This document shows positions 52,901-61,369 of a stretch of 64,000 nucleotides of DNA, piece by piece (position 1 is the first letter of the stretch; the number at the start of each line of letters is the position of its first letter). The DNA is from Isoetes taiwanensis (Eukaryota; Streptophyta; Lycopodiopsida; Isoetales; Isoetaceae). The position numbers and the translations under genes are program-made. Under the pieces are notes generated by a model. It saw only the letters and a list, made by a program, of their open reading frames with translations, was not told where the DNA came from and made no database searches. The stretch spans positions 15,300,386-15,364,385 of the forward strand of contig JAJEKV010000003.1 of assembly GCA_021234155.1 (NCBI GenBank). The letters run 5' to 3'.

Positions 52901-55258
52901 CACGAGTCCGAGGTGTGGGTTCGCTGGCGTTGAAGATAATCTTCATGTGAAATCAGCTCTGAAACTGTGCTTTGGGAGCAGATTAAGCAGAACAGAAATG
53001 AAATGATCTACAGAAAAGGTCTGCATATTGAATATTGATGGAGCGGTTTTTAATAAATTAAGACATTTATGCATGGAGGATATATTGTGAATGGAGCTGC
53101 TTCTAATTAAGTTTGAACATTTATGCACGGGGGATATTGTTAGTCAAGCAGCCACTACAGATTTGCAGTTGAAAACTCAATTTGAGACTCTTCTTGCGTA
53201 CTTGCAAACATTGGCCAGTCTATCAGTTCAGTCAGCTTTTTGAATGGGGACTTGGATGAGAATTTTTTATGCAACAGCCACATGGATTTCAAAATAAGGA
53301 ACAGCCTGATGCTGTGTGTAAGCTTAAGAAAAGTCTATCTGGTCTTAAACAGGCCCCTAGGAGCTGGAACCAAAGGAGTAATAATTTGCTTCTTCAACTT
53401 GGACATCAGACAACAGGTTCTAAGCTATCCATTTCGATATGGTCTTAACAGGTGATGCAGAGAGTTGATTACTTCCACTAAAGGACTTCTAAGTCAGCAT
53501 TTGAAACCACTGAGGCTAATGGAATATATATCCCTCAGCGGGAGTATATTTTTGAAGTTCTGGATAAGTTCCATATTGCTGACTGTAAACCATTCTTACT
53601 GCTTATGAGCCTGGCCAAGTATTAACTATTGATGTCACTCGAGAAGATACAGACTCTACACTCTATAGACTTGTGTATATATTGCTATTACTCGTCCAGG
53701 TCTGGCTTATGCAGTAGGTGTTTTAACCAGATTCATGCAGCATCCAAAGCAACTTCATTGGCGCCAAAAGGGTTCTTTATTATTTGAAGAGTTCTTGTTA
53801 GTTTAGTGGAGGAGAGAAGAAGAGACGCAGAGATAACAGCACCGACTAAAAGTTCTATTATTCAAGGACGTCCAAAATACCAAATACCTTTCTGCAGGGT
53901 CAAAATTAGAAAGTTTATCCACCTTAAAGGCTACACGTCAACTCCTACATGGACTCTACTTTTATACTATGTACAATACATACATGATACATTTGCACCA
54001 TTAATTAACATGCTAACAGTTCTCACATGGAAGCTATTACAGCTCAAATGGTGTTCCTACTTTGACTTTTCTCTCTGATTCAGACATGGCTGCTAATGAT
54101 GTTGAGTGGAGGAAGTCACTCCTTTGCTGGCAGTACATACTATCACATGGAATTCCGAAAAGCAGTCCACAGTCAGCATTAGCAGTACAAAACCTGAGCT
54201 TAAAGCGTTATGTAAAGCAGTGCAAGAAATGATTTGATTAATGCATCTATGTAAGATTTGGGCGTTAAATTGCTATTCTTTATTGTGATAATAATGGAAC
54301 CATATGCTGTGCTAAAGATTTTAAGTGGCATCCTTTAACTAAGCAGGTCGACATCAAGGTCTGCTTTATATGAGAACAGCTGGACCGGTTCTATTCTATT
54401 TTTGTACTGTCTCATGCATGAACAAGTAGCAGATGATTACAGGCCACAGTTTACTGCTATGAAGATGTCACACTGCTGACCTGACATTGCACATTTGTTG
54501 ATCTGGCATTGCACGCCTGTTGCTGACATGGCTATATAAGCCATTATTACATTTCGTCTAGCTTAGGTGTTGTTTTCACTATCTAGAGCTCTAGCTTGGA
54601 CGCTTCTATCCTACATGGTATCTTTCATCGATTACCATGCTTTCATCCAAAGTCATCATACCTCACGCCTTACCTCCTCCTTGCGATTCATTGTTTTCTA
54701 TCAATTGGCTAGTCTTCACCTTGTTTCCGCACCCTGGCTGCCTGCTATCTGGGTCTAAATTTCTTGGTTCATGACATCGTATCGGACCCATGTGACGTGA
54801 GGCATCAGCATTCTTTTCGATTGGCAGTGAAGAATACTGCCTTTCCTGCCCAAGTTAACTAATAAAAACTACAGGCTTGCTTGTATTTCTGGATCCCTTG
54901 CTCACTTACTTGCTAGAATATTTCAAGATTCGAGTGAAGCAGATCACGTTCTTAAAAAACCTCAGATTCAAGGACTTACCCTTCTTTTTAAAGAGCGGAC
55001 ATACTTAGATATAAATTTTAAACTTTTTCTGCAGTGTGTCAATATAAGCAATGTCCAAATAGCTCAAGGAGCACTAATGGCAGCAGTATTTTGGTCTGCT
55101 GTCCTTGCAGAAAGATTGTTGTGAATATGCTTTGTGGTTACATCCTTTTTTGTGCCACTGGCCAGGTTGGGGCTGCTGACTATATTGCACTTGCACGACA
55201 TTTTCACACTATATTCATCACAGATATACCAGTTATGAGCATGAAAGTACGTGATAAG
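34868..55258 (+). CDS. AFG1: AFG1/LACE1-like mitochondrial ATPase (11 exons, 3' end outside window)
   Basis: The eleven exons listed separately join in frame to 459 codons. AFG1-family P-loop ATPases sit at the mitochondrial inner membrane and help degrade or assemble respiratory-chain proteins. The first exon encodes an Arg/Ser-rich, acid-free start ([20 protein letters not shown]), typical of a mitochondrial transit peptide. A helical stretch follows ([18 protein letters not shown]). Walker A GNVGCGKT is at residues 163-170, [19 protein letters not shown] follows, Walker B LLCFDE at 277-282, and sensor VVVATSNR at 307-314. [35 protein letters not shown] and ITDIPVMSM are family signatures in the expected order. 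The C-terminal part (RRFITLIDELYNHH region) is missing and must lie beyond 64,000. Every intron but one is GT-AG. No stop or frameshift was seen, so the gene is probably active despite transposon-filled introns. Confidence 0.9.
35036..35172 (+). CDS. AFG1: AFG1 exon 2
   Basis: Acceptor atatttcag. Encodes [14 protein letters not shown] through AMQDYQ, matching the family's N-terminal GPLxxYE motif. The phase requires the exon to end at 35,172, where the intron begins GCAAAA rather than GT. Confidence 0.75.
35937..36073 (+). CDS. AFG1: AFG1 exon 3
   Basis: Acceptor aaactccag, donor gtacta. Encodes [18 protein letters not shown], a charged helix, up to LPDWLTG. 137 bases, phase 0 in, phase 2 out. 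Confidence 0.75.
36361..36471. mobile_element. Short inverted-repeat element (MITE-like) in AFG1 intron 3
   Basis: The 30-base arms 36,361-36,390 and 36,442-36,471 are near-perfect reverse complements (agttttcgttttgcagcccc / ggggctgtaaaacgaaact) around a 51-base loop. No coding capacity. A target duplication is not clear. Confidence 0.6.
36808..36956 (+). CDS. AFG1: AFG1 exon 4 (start of P-loop)
   Basis: Acceptor tgtacatag, donor gtaagt. Encodes [18 protein letters not shown] and then [15 protein letters not shown]. The intron splits the second Gly of the Walker A motif. Confidence 0.9.
37077..37156 (+). CDS. AFG1: AFG1 exon 5 (Walker A Lys-Thr)
   Basis: Acceptor ctattgcag, donor gtaagt. 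Completes Walker A with GKT and encodes [20 protein letters not shown]. Confidence 0.92.
37343..37612 (+). CDS. AFG1: AFG1 exon 6 (Walker B)
   Basis: Acceptor aattcgcag, donor gtacat. 90 codons from [14 protein letters not shown] to SLLCFDEVQ with Walker B. The following intron is 9.3 kb and carries the nested copia elements. Confidence 0.92.
37930..38159 (-). repeat. 3' LTR of a minus-strand copia relic
   Basis: On the minus strand a polypurine tract (cagggggaa, about 38,160-38,170) is followed by tgttagaatattcct, the classic copia LTR start. The far end is not defined. Confidence 0.5.
38175..39888 (-). pseudogene. Copia Gag-protease relic with two protease active sites, no pol
   Basis: The ATG at 39,888 opens a copia Gag ([20 protein letters not shown]). 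One TAG is near 39,820, and the frame then continues to 39,005 with a CCHC knuckle [14 protein letters not shown]. After a frameshift come the protease start [13 protein letters not shown] (38,887-39,159) and, 250 bp further, a second one, [19 protein letters not shown] (38,585-38,866). Protease C-terminal sequence ([16 protein letters not shown]) reaches about 38,340, then a polypurine tract and LTR. Integrase, reverse transcriptase and RNase H are absent, so this is an internally deleted or Gag-only element. It lies in AFG1 intron 6 in opposite orientation. Confidence 0.8.
40200..41085 (+). pseudogene. Copia reverse-transcriptase fragment, left half of older element
   Basis: Same family as the element that follows: ggacgcaatggatgaggagt here and at 44,429. 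RT motifs [37 protein letters not shown] and [18 protein letters not shown] are present. An internal tandem duplication repeats the block [20 protein letters not shown] as [20 protein letters not shown] with the following SSRAWYSK (40,672-40,868). A frameshift follows after 40,925. The copy ends at 41,085-41,090 where the younger element begins; its right half resumes at 46,224. Confidence 0.85.
41091..41371 (+). repeat. 5' LTR of the nested copia element
   Basis: 281 bp, TG…CA ended. A TATA-like acatatatatgtacc lies near 41,249. Confidence 0.9.
41374..41388 (+). promoter_or_regulatory. Primer-binding site, tRNA-iMet type
   Basis: tggtatcagagcggt lies two bases after the 5' LTR and is complementary to the 3' end of initiator Met tRNA, the standard copia primer. 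Confidence 0.9.
41684..42510 (+). pseudogene. Copia Gag, frameshifted
   Basis: The ATG at 41,684 begins [40 protein letters not shown] is typical of copia Gag (UBN2 type). The frame changes near 42,020-42,060 and continues to an Arg/Gly-rich RNA-binding stretch ([13 protein letters not shown]) ending at TAA near 42,332. Beyond this stop the zinc knuckle [14 protein letters not shown] is still readable at about 42,463-42,505. Confidence 0.85.
42675..44244 (+). pseudogene. Copia protease and integrase, one frameshift
   Basis: The protease active site [16 protein letters not shown] lies at the start. The frame shifts in a run of ten T near 42,920. Integrase then has the zinc-binding H-x4-H (HKRYGH) with CEPCVLGK, and a D,D,E core: [16 protein letters not shown] and [10 protein letters not shown]. 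Two short in-frame tandem duplications are visible: VDYSRRMW twice (43,356-43,405) and [14 protein letters not shown] twice (44,062-44,145). The C-terminal [13 protein letters not shown] and [11 protein letters not shown] are typical copia. Confidence 0.9.
44271..45933 (+). pseudogene. Copia reverse transcriptase and RNase H, frameshifted
   Basis: The RT begins [20 protein letters not shown]. One extra A near 44,500 (ccaaaagg, versus ccaaagg in the sibling at 40,395) shifts the frame. It then reads [34 protein letters not shown] and the catalytic [11 protein letters not shown]. In RNase H a stretch near 45,480-45,550 is read in the wrong frame ([12 protein letters not shown]) and the correct reading ([20 protein letters not shown]) lies in the next frame, so two compensating indels are present. 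[17 protein letters not shown] and [14 protein letters not shown] close the protein. Confidence 0.9.
45941..46223 (+). repeat. 3' LTR of the nested copia element
   Basis: 283 bp, preceded by ttaagggggag (polypurine tract) and followed by the ggatt duplication. Confidence 0.9.
46224..46498 (+). pseudogene. RNase H tail of the older copia copy
   Basis: Reads [20 protein letters not shown] through [14 protein letters not shown] to the stop at 46,498. It is nearly the same as 45,665-45,933 of the inserted element. It belongs with the RT fragment at 40,200-41,085. Confidence 0.88.
46506..46764 (+). repeat. 3' LTR of the older copia copy
   Basis: Preceded by a polypurine tract (taagagggag) and beginning tgttagaatagtataatgtg, as the two LTRs of the nested element do, but more diverged and shorter. 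Confidence 0.85.
46960..47070 (+). CDS. AFG1: AFG1 exon 7 (sensor)
   Basis: Acceptor ctttttag, donor gtaaat. 37 codons, [14 protein letters not shown] through [17 protein letters not shown]. Phase 0 on both sides, matching exon 6 across the 9.3-kb intron. Confidence 0.92.
47146..47265 (+). CDS. AFG1: AFG1 exon 8
   Basis: Acceptor aatgcaacag, donor gtgttg. 40 codons, [19 protein letters not shown] through [16 protein letters not shown]. Confidence 0.88.
47340..47470 (+). CDS. AFG1: AFG1 exon 9
   Basis: Acceptor aacttttcag, donor gttaat. Encodes [20 protein letters not shown] through LPVMFG plus two bases of the next Arg codon. Confidence 0.88.
48100..48785 (-). pseudogene. LINE reverse-transcriptase relic in AFG1 intron 9
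   Basis: On the minus strand the text [17 protein letters not shown] (about 48,265-48,335) is the catalytic FADD/YADD motif of a LINE-type RT, with a stop in place of the preceding aromatic residue. Upstream, [17 protein letters not shown] matches the usual finger sequence before 'FQKAFDT'. Many stops and shifts. No poly-A end was recognised. Confidence 0.55.
49052..49092. repeat. (GGAA)n microsatellite
   Basis: About nine ggaa-like units, followed by ggtttattaacgtctac in AFG1 intron 9. Confidence 0.85.
49507..49576 (+). CDS. AFG1: AFG1 exon 10
   Basis: Acceptor ttgtgcag, donor gttagt. Encodes [20 protein letters not shown] and DQP. The two-base carry-over from exon 9 fits. Confidence 0.9.
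50050..50640 (-). pseudogene. Copia integrase C-terminus and linker fragment
   Basis: At 50,640-50,421 the minus strand reads [20 protein letters not shown] then [11 protein letters not shown], the end of a copia integrase. To its left is a low-complexity Ser/Asp-rich linker ([19 protein letters not shown]) that normally leads to reverse transcriptase. It abuts an oppositely oriented copia fragment. Confidence 0.65.
50645..51350 (+). pseudogene. Copia RT/RNase H fragment
   Basis: [20 protein letters not shown] and SRPDIAF (50,665-50,760) mark the end of [21 protein letters not shown] (about 50,963-51,020) marks RNase H. Several frame changes and missing pieces. Confidence 0.7.
51760..51950. 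repeat. Degenerate short repeats (aaaacctcctcaactttcc type)
   Basis: A phrase of about 23 bases occurs several times, first in one orientation (aacgaaaacctcctcaact) and then as gggaggttt-like words in the other. No gene is visible from 51,351 to 53,140 apart from this. Confidence 0.45.
53140..54440 (+). pseudogene. Decayed copia RT/RNase H, interrupted by a solo LTR
   Basis: [12 protein letters not shown] near 53,230, [14 protein letters not shown]-like text near 53,320-53,360 and [20 protein letters not shown] (about 53,694-53,752) are copia RT landmarks in shifting frames. After the solo [18 protein letters not shown] (about 54,078) and LKRYVKQC are RNase H. The copy is heavily mutated. 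Downstream, 54,450-54,760 holds LTR-like sequence with a TATA-like word (tggctatataagcc). Confidence 0.7.
53796..54018 (-). repeat. Solo LTR with GTTCT target duplication
   Basis: 223 bp bounded by tgttagtttagtgg and catgctaaca, flanked on both sides by gttct (53,791-53,795 and 54,019-54,023). Its reverse complement matches the 3' LTR at 59,337-59,556 over the whole length (shared words atggtgcaaatgtatcatgt and ctcctccactaaactaaca-like ends). It sits inside the RNase H of the copia relic. Confidence 0.88.
55166..55258 (+). CDS. AFG1: AFG1 exon 11
   Basis: Acceptor actggccag, donor gtatgt. 31 codons, [20 protein letters not shown] and [11 protein letters not shown]. The next exon was not found in the remaining 8.7 kb. 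Confidence 0.9.
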
Positions 55259-55390
55259 GTATGTATCCAATTTACTTCATGTTTTGGTTGCTGGCTTTGT
55301 GTCCAATTTATTTCTTGTTTGGGTTTTGCGTACAAGAATGGGATCGTTGGAAAGTAAATGTTAGTTGACATAACATAGGCATAGTTTATG

Positions 55391-55585
55391 TGTTAGAATG
55401 TATGAAACATATGACTATTTAGGACACATGTCAATCTTAGTAGAGACGTGTATGTGTCAGCGTAGAAGTGTGCATGGGATCTACTAGAAATGTAATCAGG
55501 TCACTTCAGTTTAATCTAAGTTTTGTCTCGTTTGCCCTCTTTGACGTTTTCGCTTCTTGTGCTGATCTCTTCTCTCAGTTCATCA
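55391..55585 (+). repeat. 5' LTR of copia element in AFG1 intron 11
   Basis: Starts tgttagaatgtatgaaacat and ends about ttcatca. A primer-binding site tggtatcagagcc follows at 55,595-55,607. It does not match the LTR at the other end of this unit. Confidence 0.7.
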
Positions 55586-55594
55586 ATTCTAATA

Positions 55595-55607
55595 TGGTAT
55601 CAGAGCC
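55595..55607 (+). promoter_or_regulatory. Primer-binding site, tRNA-iMet type
   Basis: tggtatcagagcc, directly downstream of the LTR-like sequence. Confidence 0.85.
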
Positions 55608-55859
55608 TGGTCAAGGAGAATTGGCTAGGAGTGAAAATTGTTAGCTTCTGTGACAAAATTTCGGCAAAACAGCCTTTTGTTGTTTAAATCGGCTAAAATT
55701 TTGGCCCTATTTGTCTTTTTTGCCTAATCGTCCTTTTTGTATCCTGTTTTGACCTAATCATCCATATTTTGCTCTGTTTTGCTCTAACGAGTTGGTGAAA
55801 CCAGCTAGTCATACCAGCTAGTTGTTTCTTGACCGAAGGCTCAGGTTCTTTTCTGAAGA

Positions 55860-57612
55860 TGGATCCGTTTAAGTTCTCTGGCAACGCCAAACTCACTTCA
55901 TCAAATTATAAGTCATGGAAAAATTTCATCTCAAATTATTTGACTTATAACAAGATGGGAGTTGTATTGTAGACTGATTTCAGGAGCAGTTAGGATGAGA
56001 AATCTGCTGAAATAAAATCTCTTGCGTCTGCCTTAGTAAAGATGCTATTTGATGAGACATTTGGAGATCAGCTAAATTCATTTTTAGAATTTCAAGATTT
56101 GTGGGTCTATCTAGAAAAGACTTTGGCTGCAAAGGGCAAAGCCACTCAGATGATGGTTAAGGAAAAATACGGTGTGCTTCCTTAGGGAATTTTAATCATG
56201 CTATGACTGATTTTCTGAGTCAGATGAAATCATGGCATTTAGAGTTTAATGCAGCAGGTGGCAATATGTGAGAGCACGATCTTATACAAGAAATCTTGGT
56301 AAATTTTCCCTCTCAGTATGACATTGTTGCAGGGAAAATTTGGTACGATGACACAATTGATTTAAACACCGCTTGCACTCTCTTACAACAGGAGGAAGTA
56401 GTGATCAATCAAAGATGCAAGCGCTCTGAACAACTGCATTTTCTCATGCTGGAAGTTCCAAATCAGGTAGGATGAGAAGGATACTTCCAAGTGCTCCAAG
56501 AAAATCAGAGGAGGAACAGTTTAAATGCTATTATTGTGGCGAGAAAGATCATTTCAAAAATGAATGCCCACATGTAAAAGCAAGCGACAGGTAAAAGCAA
56601 GTGAGAGGAAATCTGATCAGGAGGAAATCAGTGCCATTGCTTGTGCATCCAACAACATGGAATATGTTAGTGTTGCTGTTGCTTGTGCATCCGACAACAC
56701 AGAATGCGTGGTGGATTCTTGCTTGGTTCTGGTGCTACTAAGCATTTAACACGGGAGGAACAAGATTTGAGCAATCTTGAACACTATAAAAGAGGCCAAG
56801 TCAGAATGGGAAATGGTCAAACCTTGCCAATTGTTGGTAAGGGAGAGTTGGCTTTTCAGGTTCCTGGCTATAAAGGTGTTAAGCGGGTACGCAATGTTAT
56901 GTTGGCACCAACTTTAAAGATGAGTCTTTTAAGTGTTTCAGAATTTGATGAGGCTGAAAAACATGTCATCTTTTCTAAAGGGAAAGCTTATTTGCTTGGA
57001 AAAGATCCTTTTGTCGATCAGGATGTATATGACTGTATATGATTTTCACATTTTAGCTGAGGCTAAATTAAAAGATGGCCTTTATTATTTTAAAGGCTGC
57101 CCAACTAAGGTTGAATGTTAGATGTTTGCTCAAAGATTTAGAAGTTGAGCTTTCCAAATTTAAGATGGTAACTGGCTTGCCAAATTTGAAGTCTCACAAA
57201 TTGGATTGTCATGCTTGTGCTGTTGGAAAGCAACCAAATTTAGCATATCCTTTGCAGGCTGCGCATCGAGCAAAGAAACCTTTAGGGTTAGTGCATAGTG
57301 ACCTATGTCATATGAGGTTTTCTTTGGTGGGCGGAAACAAATATTTTTTTGATGTTCATTGATGACTGTAGCATATATGCTTGGGTTTATATTTTGCATT
57401 CAAAAGGAGAGGTGTTCAAAAGCTTTAAAAATTTCAAAATTTTTATAGAAAATCAGACTGGTTTACACATTAAAGCTTTGCAAAGCGACAATGGTGGAGA
57501 ATAAGTTTCCCATGCTTTTGATGAATTTTTGCTGGAGCACAGAATTCGTAGGGAATTAACCATTCGATCTGCCCATCAGCAAAATGGCGTTGCGGAGCGC
57601 AAAAACCGATCC
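55860..57612 (+). pseudogene. Copia Gag, protease and integrase (broken)
   Basis: The ATG at 55,859-55,861 opens MDPFKFSGNAKL, then NYKSWKNFISNYL. Several stops follow. The zinc knuckle CYYCGEKDHFKNEC lies near 56,527-56,568. Protease text is split over two frames (ECVVDS, then ATKHLTREEQDLSNLEHY) with RVRNVMLAPTLKMSLLSVSE. Integrase has LDCHACAVGKQPNLAYP, LVHSDLCHM, ALQSDNGGE and [15 protein letters not shown], so the D,D,E residues are readable. Sequence similarity to integrase stops abruptly after NRSLLDL near 57,612 and continues as reverse transcriptase. Confidence 0.85.
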
Positions 57613-59290
57613 TTATTGGACCTTTTCTGATGGATCTATTTTGAAGTATAAGGCTTGCTTGGTAGCGAAGGTTTATTCCCAACAGAAAGGAATAGATTAT
57701 GAGGAAGTGTTTGCACCTGTAGCTCGGATAGCTACTGTAAGAGCTGTAATAGCATTAGCAGCAATGAAAGGATGGCCATTATTTCACATGAACTTCAAAT
57801 CTGCTTTTTTAAATGGTGATCTTTAAGAAGAACCTTTGGGGTTTGAGGTCAAAGGTAAAGAGTCTCTTGTTTGTAAGCTGAAGAAGAATCTTTATGGTTT
57901 GAAGCAGACGCCAGGATGTTTGCATTCCAAGGTAAATCAATTCCTTTTAGCACATGGATATCGTCGAAGCAATGCTGATCCTAACCATTATGTTAAGACA
58001 ACAGAGCAAAGATTGGCTATTGTTGTCTTGTACATTGATGATTTAATTCTCATAGGGGATGCATCTAAATTGATAGCAGATTTGAAAAGGATGGCATTTT
58101 TATTTCACAGCAAGAAAACATTACGGAATTGTTGCAGCAGTTTCATATGGAGTTTTGTAGGGCAGCGTCTTGCCCTTTTGAACCAGGCCTTCAACTTGAT
58201 TTGGATTTTGATGCCGATGAATGTGATTCTTCACTGTATCGAAGTCTTGTAGGTGCACTCATTTATCTTACTGTCAGTAGGCTGTCAGTAGGCCAGATAC
58301 TTCTTTTGCTGCTGCAATTCTTAGCAGATTTATGTGATTTATGTCGCAGCTTAGAACATCTCATTGGCAAGCTTGCAGAGCAAGTTTTGGCATATCTGAA
58401 AGGCACTTCGTGAAATGTTCCTACATTATTTCCTTGGAATAGAGGTATGGCAATATGATGCAGGGTTTTTTCTTTTGCAAAGCAAGTATTCTCATCGGAT
58501 TTTGAAGAAATTTCATATGGAAGGAACACCAATTGAAGTTGTTTTGAAATTGCCAAAGTTTGACAAAGCAGATTACTTTGAAAGGAACATATATAGTCAA
58601 CTCGTTGGATCTCTTATATACTTGACAATCATGAGGCCTGGCATTACTTACGCTGTAGGAGCGTTGAGTAGGTCTATGTCTGCCAAACTATTGTACCTAT
58701 TGTAGGAGCGTTGAGGCCTATTGTAATGCATTGGATGGCTGCCAAACTAGTTAAGGTACCTTAAAGGTACACTGAATTATGTGCTGAATTATGACAAATT
58801 CATGCAAGGTTATGGGCTGCAAGGTTATTGTGATGCTGATCATGCAAGATGATAGGAGATCTATAAGAAAGCATGTGTTCAATTTTGGATCAAATGCGGT
58901 ATGTTGGTTGAGCAAGAAATAAGATACAGTGTCTATAAGCTCAATGGAGGCTGAATATAAGGCTTGTTCTGCAGCATCTTGTGAAGTCACGGGGTTAGGC
59001 AAGCTTCTAGCAAACTTGGTATTTGGTCAGCAAGAATCAGTAAAAACTACCGCGATAACATGAGCATTATCTACTTGACTAAAAATCCAGTATTGCACAG
59101 CAGAAGAAAACACATTGCTACTCAATTATCATTTTATTGGGGAAGCGATTGAAAATGGTATTTCTGATCTAGTTCATTGCAGAACGGATAACCAAGTGGC
59201 TGATTTTTTGACAAAAAGACTTTTCAGAACAAAGTTCGAGGATCTCAGGCAACGTCTTGGAGTGGTCTCGTCATCACACCTTCTGAAGTA
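57613..59290 (+). pseudogene. Copia reverse transcriptase and RNase H (broken)
   Basis: [43 protein letters not shown] and VVLYIDDLILIGD (YIDD catalytic motif) are readable in about four frames. RNase H follows: YCDADHAR, SSMEAEYKACSAASCE and NQVADFLTKRLFRTKFEDLR. The linker between integrase and RT, normally several hundred residues, is missing at the 5' edge. Confidence 0.85.
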
Positions 59291-59336
59291 ACTTGCAGCA
59301 TCGTCATGGAGTGACGGACACATTAAGGGGAGGATT

Positions 59337-59556
59337 TGTTAGTAATGTTACATAATGGTGCAAATGTATCATGTAAATAATGTAAATAGTAAAAAAGTAG
59401 AGTCTATGTAGGAGATGACATGTGGTCTTTACGATGGATAAACTTTCTAGTTATGGTCCTGCAGAAATGTATGTTGTATCCGGATGTCTTTGAATATGAA
59501 TCTTTTTGTAGGTGCTGTCATCTGCATCTCTTCTTCTTTCCTCCACTAAACTAACA
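59337..59556 (+). repeat. 3' LTR of the RT/RNase H segment
   Basis: 220 bp after a polypurine tract (attaaggggagga): tgttagtaatgttacataat to ccactaaactaaca. Same family as the solo LTR at 53,796-54,018 and different from the 5' LTR at 55,391. Confidence 0.85.
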
Positions 59557-59569
59557 AATAAATGGTAAA

Positions 59570-61180
59570 TAGCTAACAGTGAGCTCACTATTAGATGTGC
59601 TATCTGAACTTGTAGAAATAGATAAAGCAGCAGGTGAACTTGTGCCTATAGGAGCAATACAAGAACTCGAGAATGCAAGATGTTAGTGAAGATTCTTAAT
59701 ACGATTTTGTTCAAATTGTGCATGATCAAAGGAATGATCATCCTTATACTTTACAGTTTCAACAGATTGAGCACTCCTTGACACAAACATTTGGCGTGTC
59801 TTGAATCACACATTTTCCAGCACTTACATTTTCCAGCGCTGACGGTTTGTTGGATTGCCTACAAGAATACATTTTTAGTAGGCTTTTTTGAAAATTTGTC
59901 TTTCTTCTTGAGTTGTTTATAAGAATAGCTGCTTAGGCCGAAGAGCCGAATACCTCAAAATACTGCACATCTGGCTTGTAAACCATACAAAACTTCAAAG
60001 GGAATCATGCTATCTAAAGCCACAGTTGGTGCAGCTTCTCCCCAAAAGCTGGACTCAAATGCTTGTGAAATAACACAAGTTTTGTGAAAGACCTATTCCT
60101 CCTATATCATTCTAAGAATGTGTATAAATTTATAAGATCTATGCGAATTTCATGAGCATATCTGCCTAACTGTTTTTCAATGAGAACATGAAAATGTTTA
60201 AAAACAGGAAATACCAGAACACCCAAGTAAAATGTGTACAATCATCAAGAATGACCATCCCAAAGAAAAAGCAGGCATATGACACAGGTCTGAATGAAGC
60301 AATTCCAGAGGATATTCAGCCCTATAAGGCGCGTAATGTGGCGCATGAGGCTGTTCACATTTGTGACAGGCACATTCCTGAGTATGGCACTTCAAAACAG
60401 GTAATGCTCAATAATTCCTTTAGATAGTTCCCCTAGGGCTTGACCACCTACATGCCGATATCTGGCATGCATTATACAGCCCCCTCCCCTACGTGGCTGA
60501 TATCTGGCCGTCGATGCTTGACATGGAGAGCTATGATAGCGCCACGTCGCCCGAGCGCTGTATAATGCACCTGTCCCTGCCAAAGATGCTCTTTAGGCAA
60601 CTCTGCGACAACAAATGTAACATCATGAGCCACTTCTTCTAAACTTGCATCCACAGTATGCAAGCCTGCTTGATCACATGACCAGTTGCAAGAACCTTCA
60701 ACTGCTCTGGTGTAGGAAAATCAAATGGACTCTTCTCAGTAAGAGTCTTACCATTCCCAAATGACATGTTTCTTGTCTTTATCAAATGTAGAAATCGCTA
60801 GAATATTAGCATTGGGATCTGGAAGGTGACTAACATTTGGGACATGTAAAGCCCCTGCTGGAGATTCGGAATGTATAGCTCCCTTGGCTTGTGACTGACA
60901 AACATTATCATTGTTCATGGCCTCCAAAACAGAATGATCTTCCTTAGAGTTGGAAAGATACTTAGAAGCCCTGTTAAGTGACGAGATGGACCAGAATCCA
61001 TCGTACAGCGAGGAGACCCAATGTTCTGACCTGGAGCAGCAGCATAGGCCAGATACTCATTAGTAAACATGGAAGATAATGCTGCCACACCAGAAATTGC
61101 ATTAGCCTCTCTTTGTGCTGAAGAGGAGGATTGAGAGGCATTAGAATTAGAATCTGCAACAATCTCTTAAAATCTGAGCA
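59570..61180 (-). pseudogene. Copia protease-integrase relic on the minus strand
   Basis: Protease active site MDSGPSRHLTGLLS near 60,960-61,005. Integrase zinc region and start, CACHKCEQPHAPHYAP and PLELLHSDLCHMP (60,250-60,395). Integrase C-terminus and Ser-rich linker at 59,580-59,880. Many stops. The RT is absent. Its right side abuts the young element at 61,189. Confidence 0.7.
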
Positions 61181-61188
61181 GTGATTCC

Positions 61189-61369
61189 TGAAGACACCCT
61201 GTAAGCATGTATGCTAGAATGAAAGAGATACACGATATAGCTAGGCTATGAGTAAACTGGATGAAGAACTATAAAGCATGACTATGGCTTTATAGAAGAG
61301 CCATGTCAGCAACATATGTGACATGCCTAGTCATCTAAGAGTAGTGACATGTCACGTCATTCTCTAACA
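61189..61369 (-). repeat. 3' LTR of the young element
   Basis: On the minus strand it runs tgttagagaatgacgtgaca to gggtgtcttca. It contains a TATA-like ctataaagcc. Confidence 0.88.
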
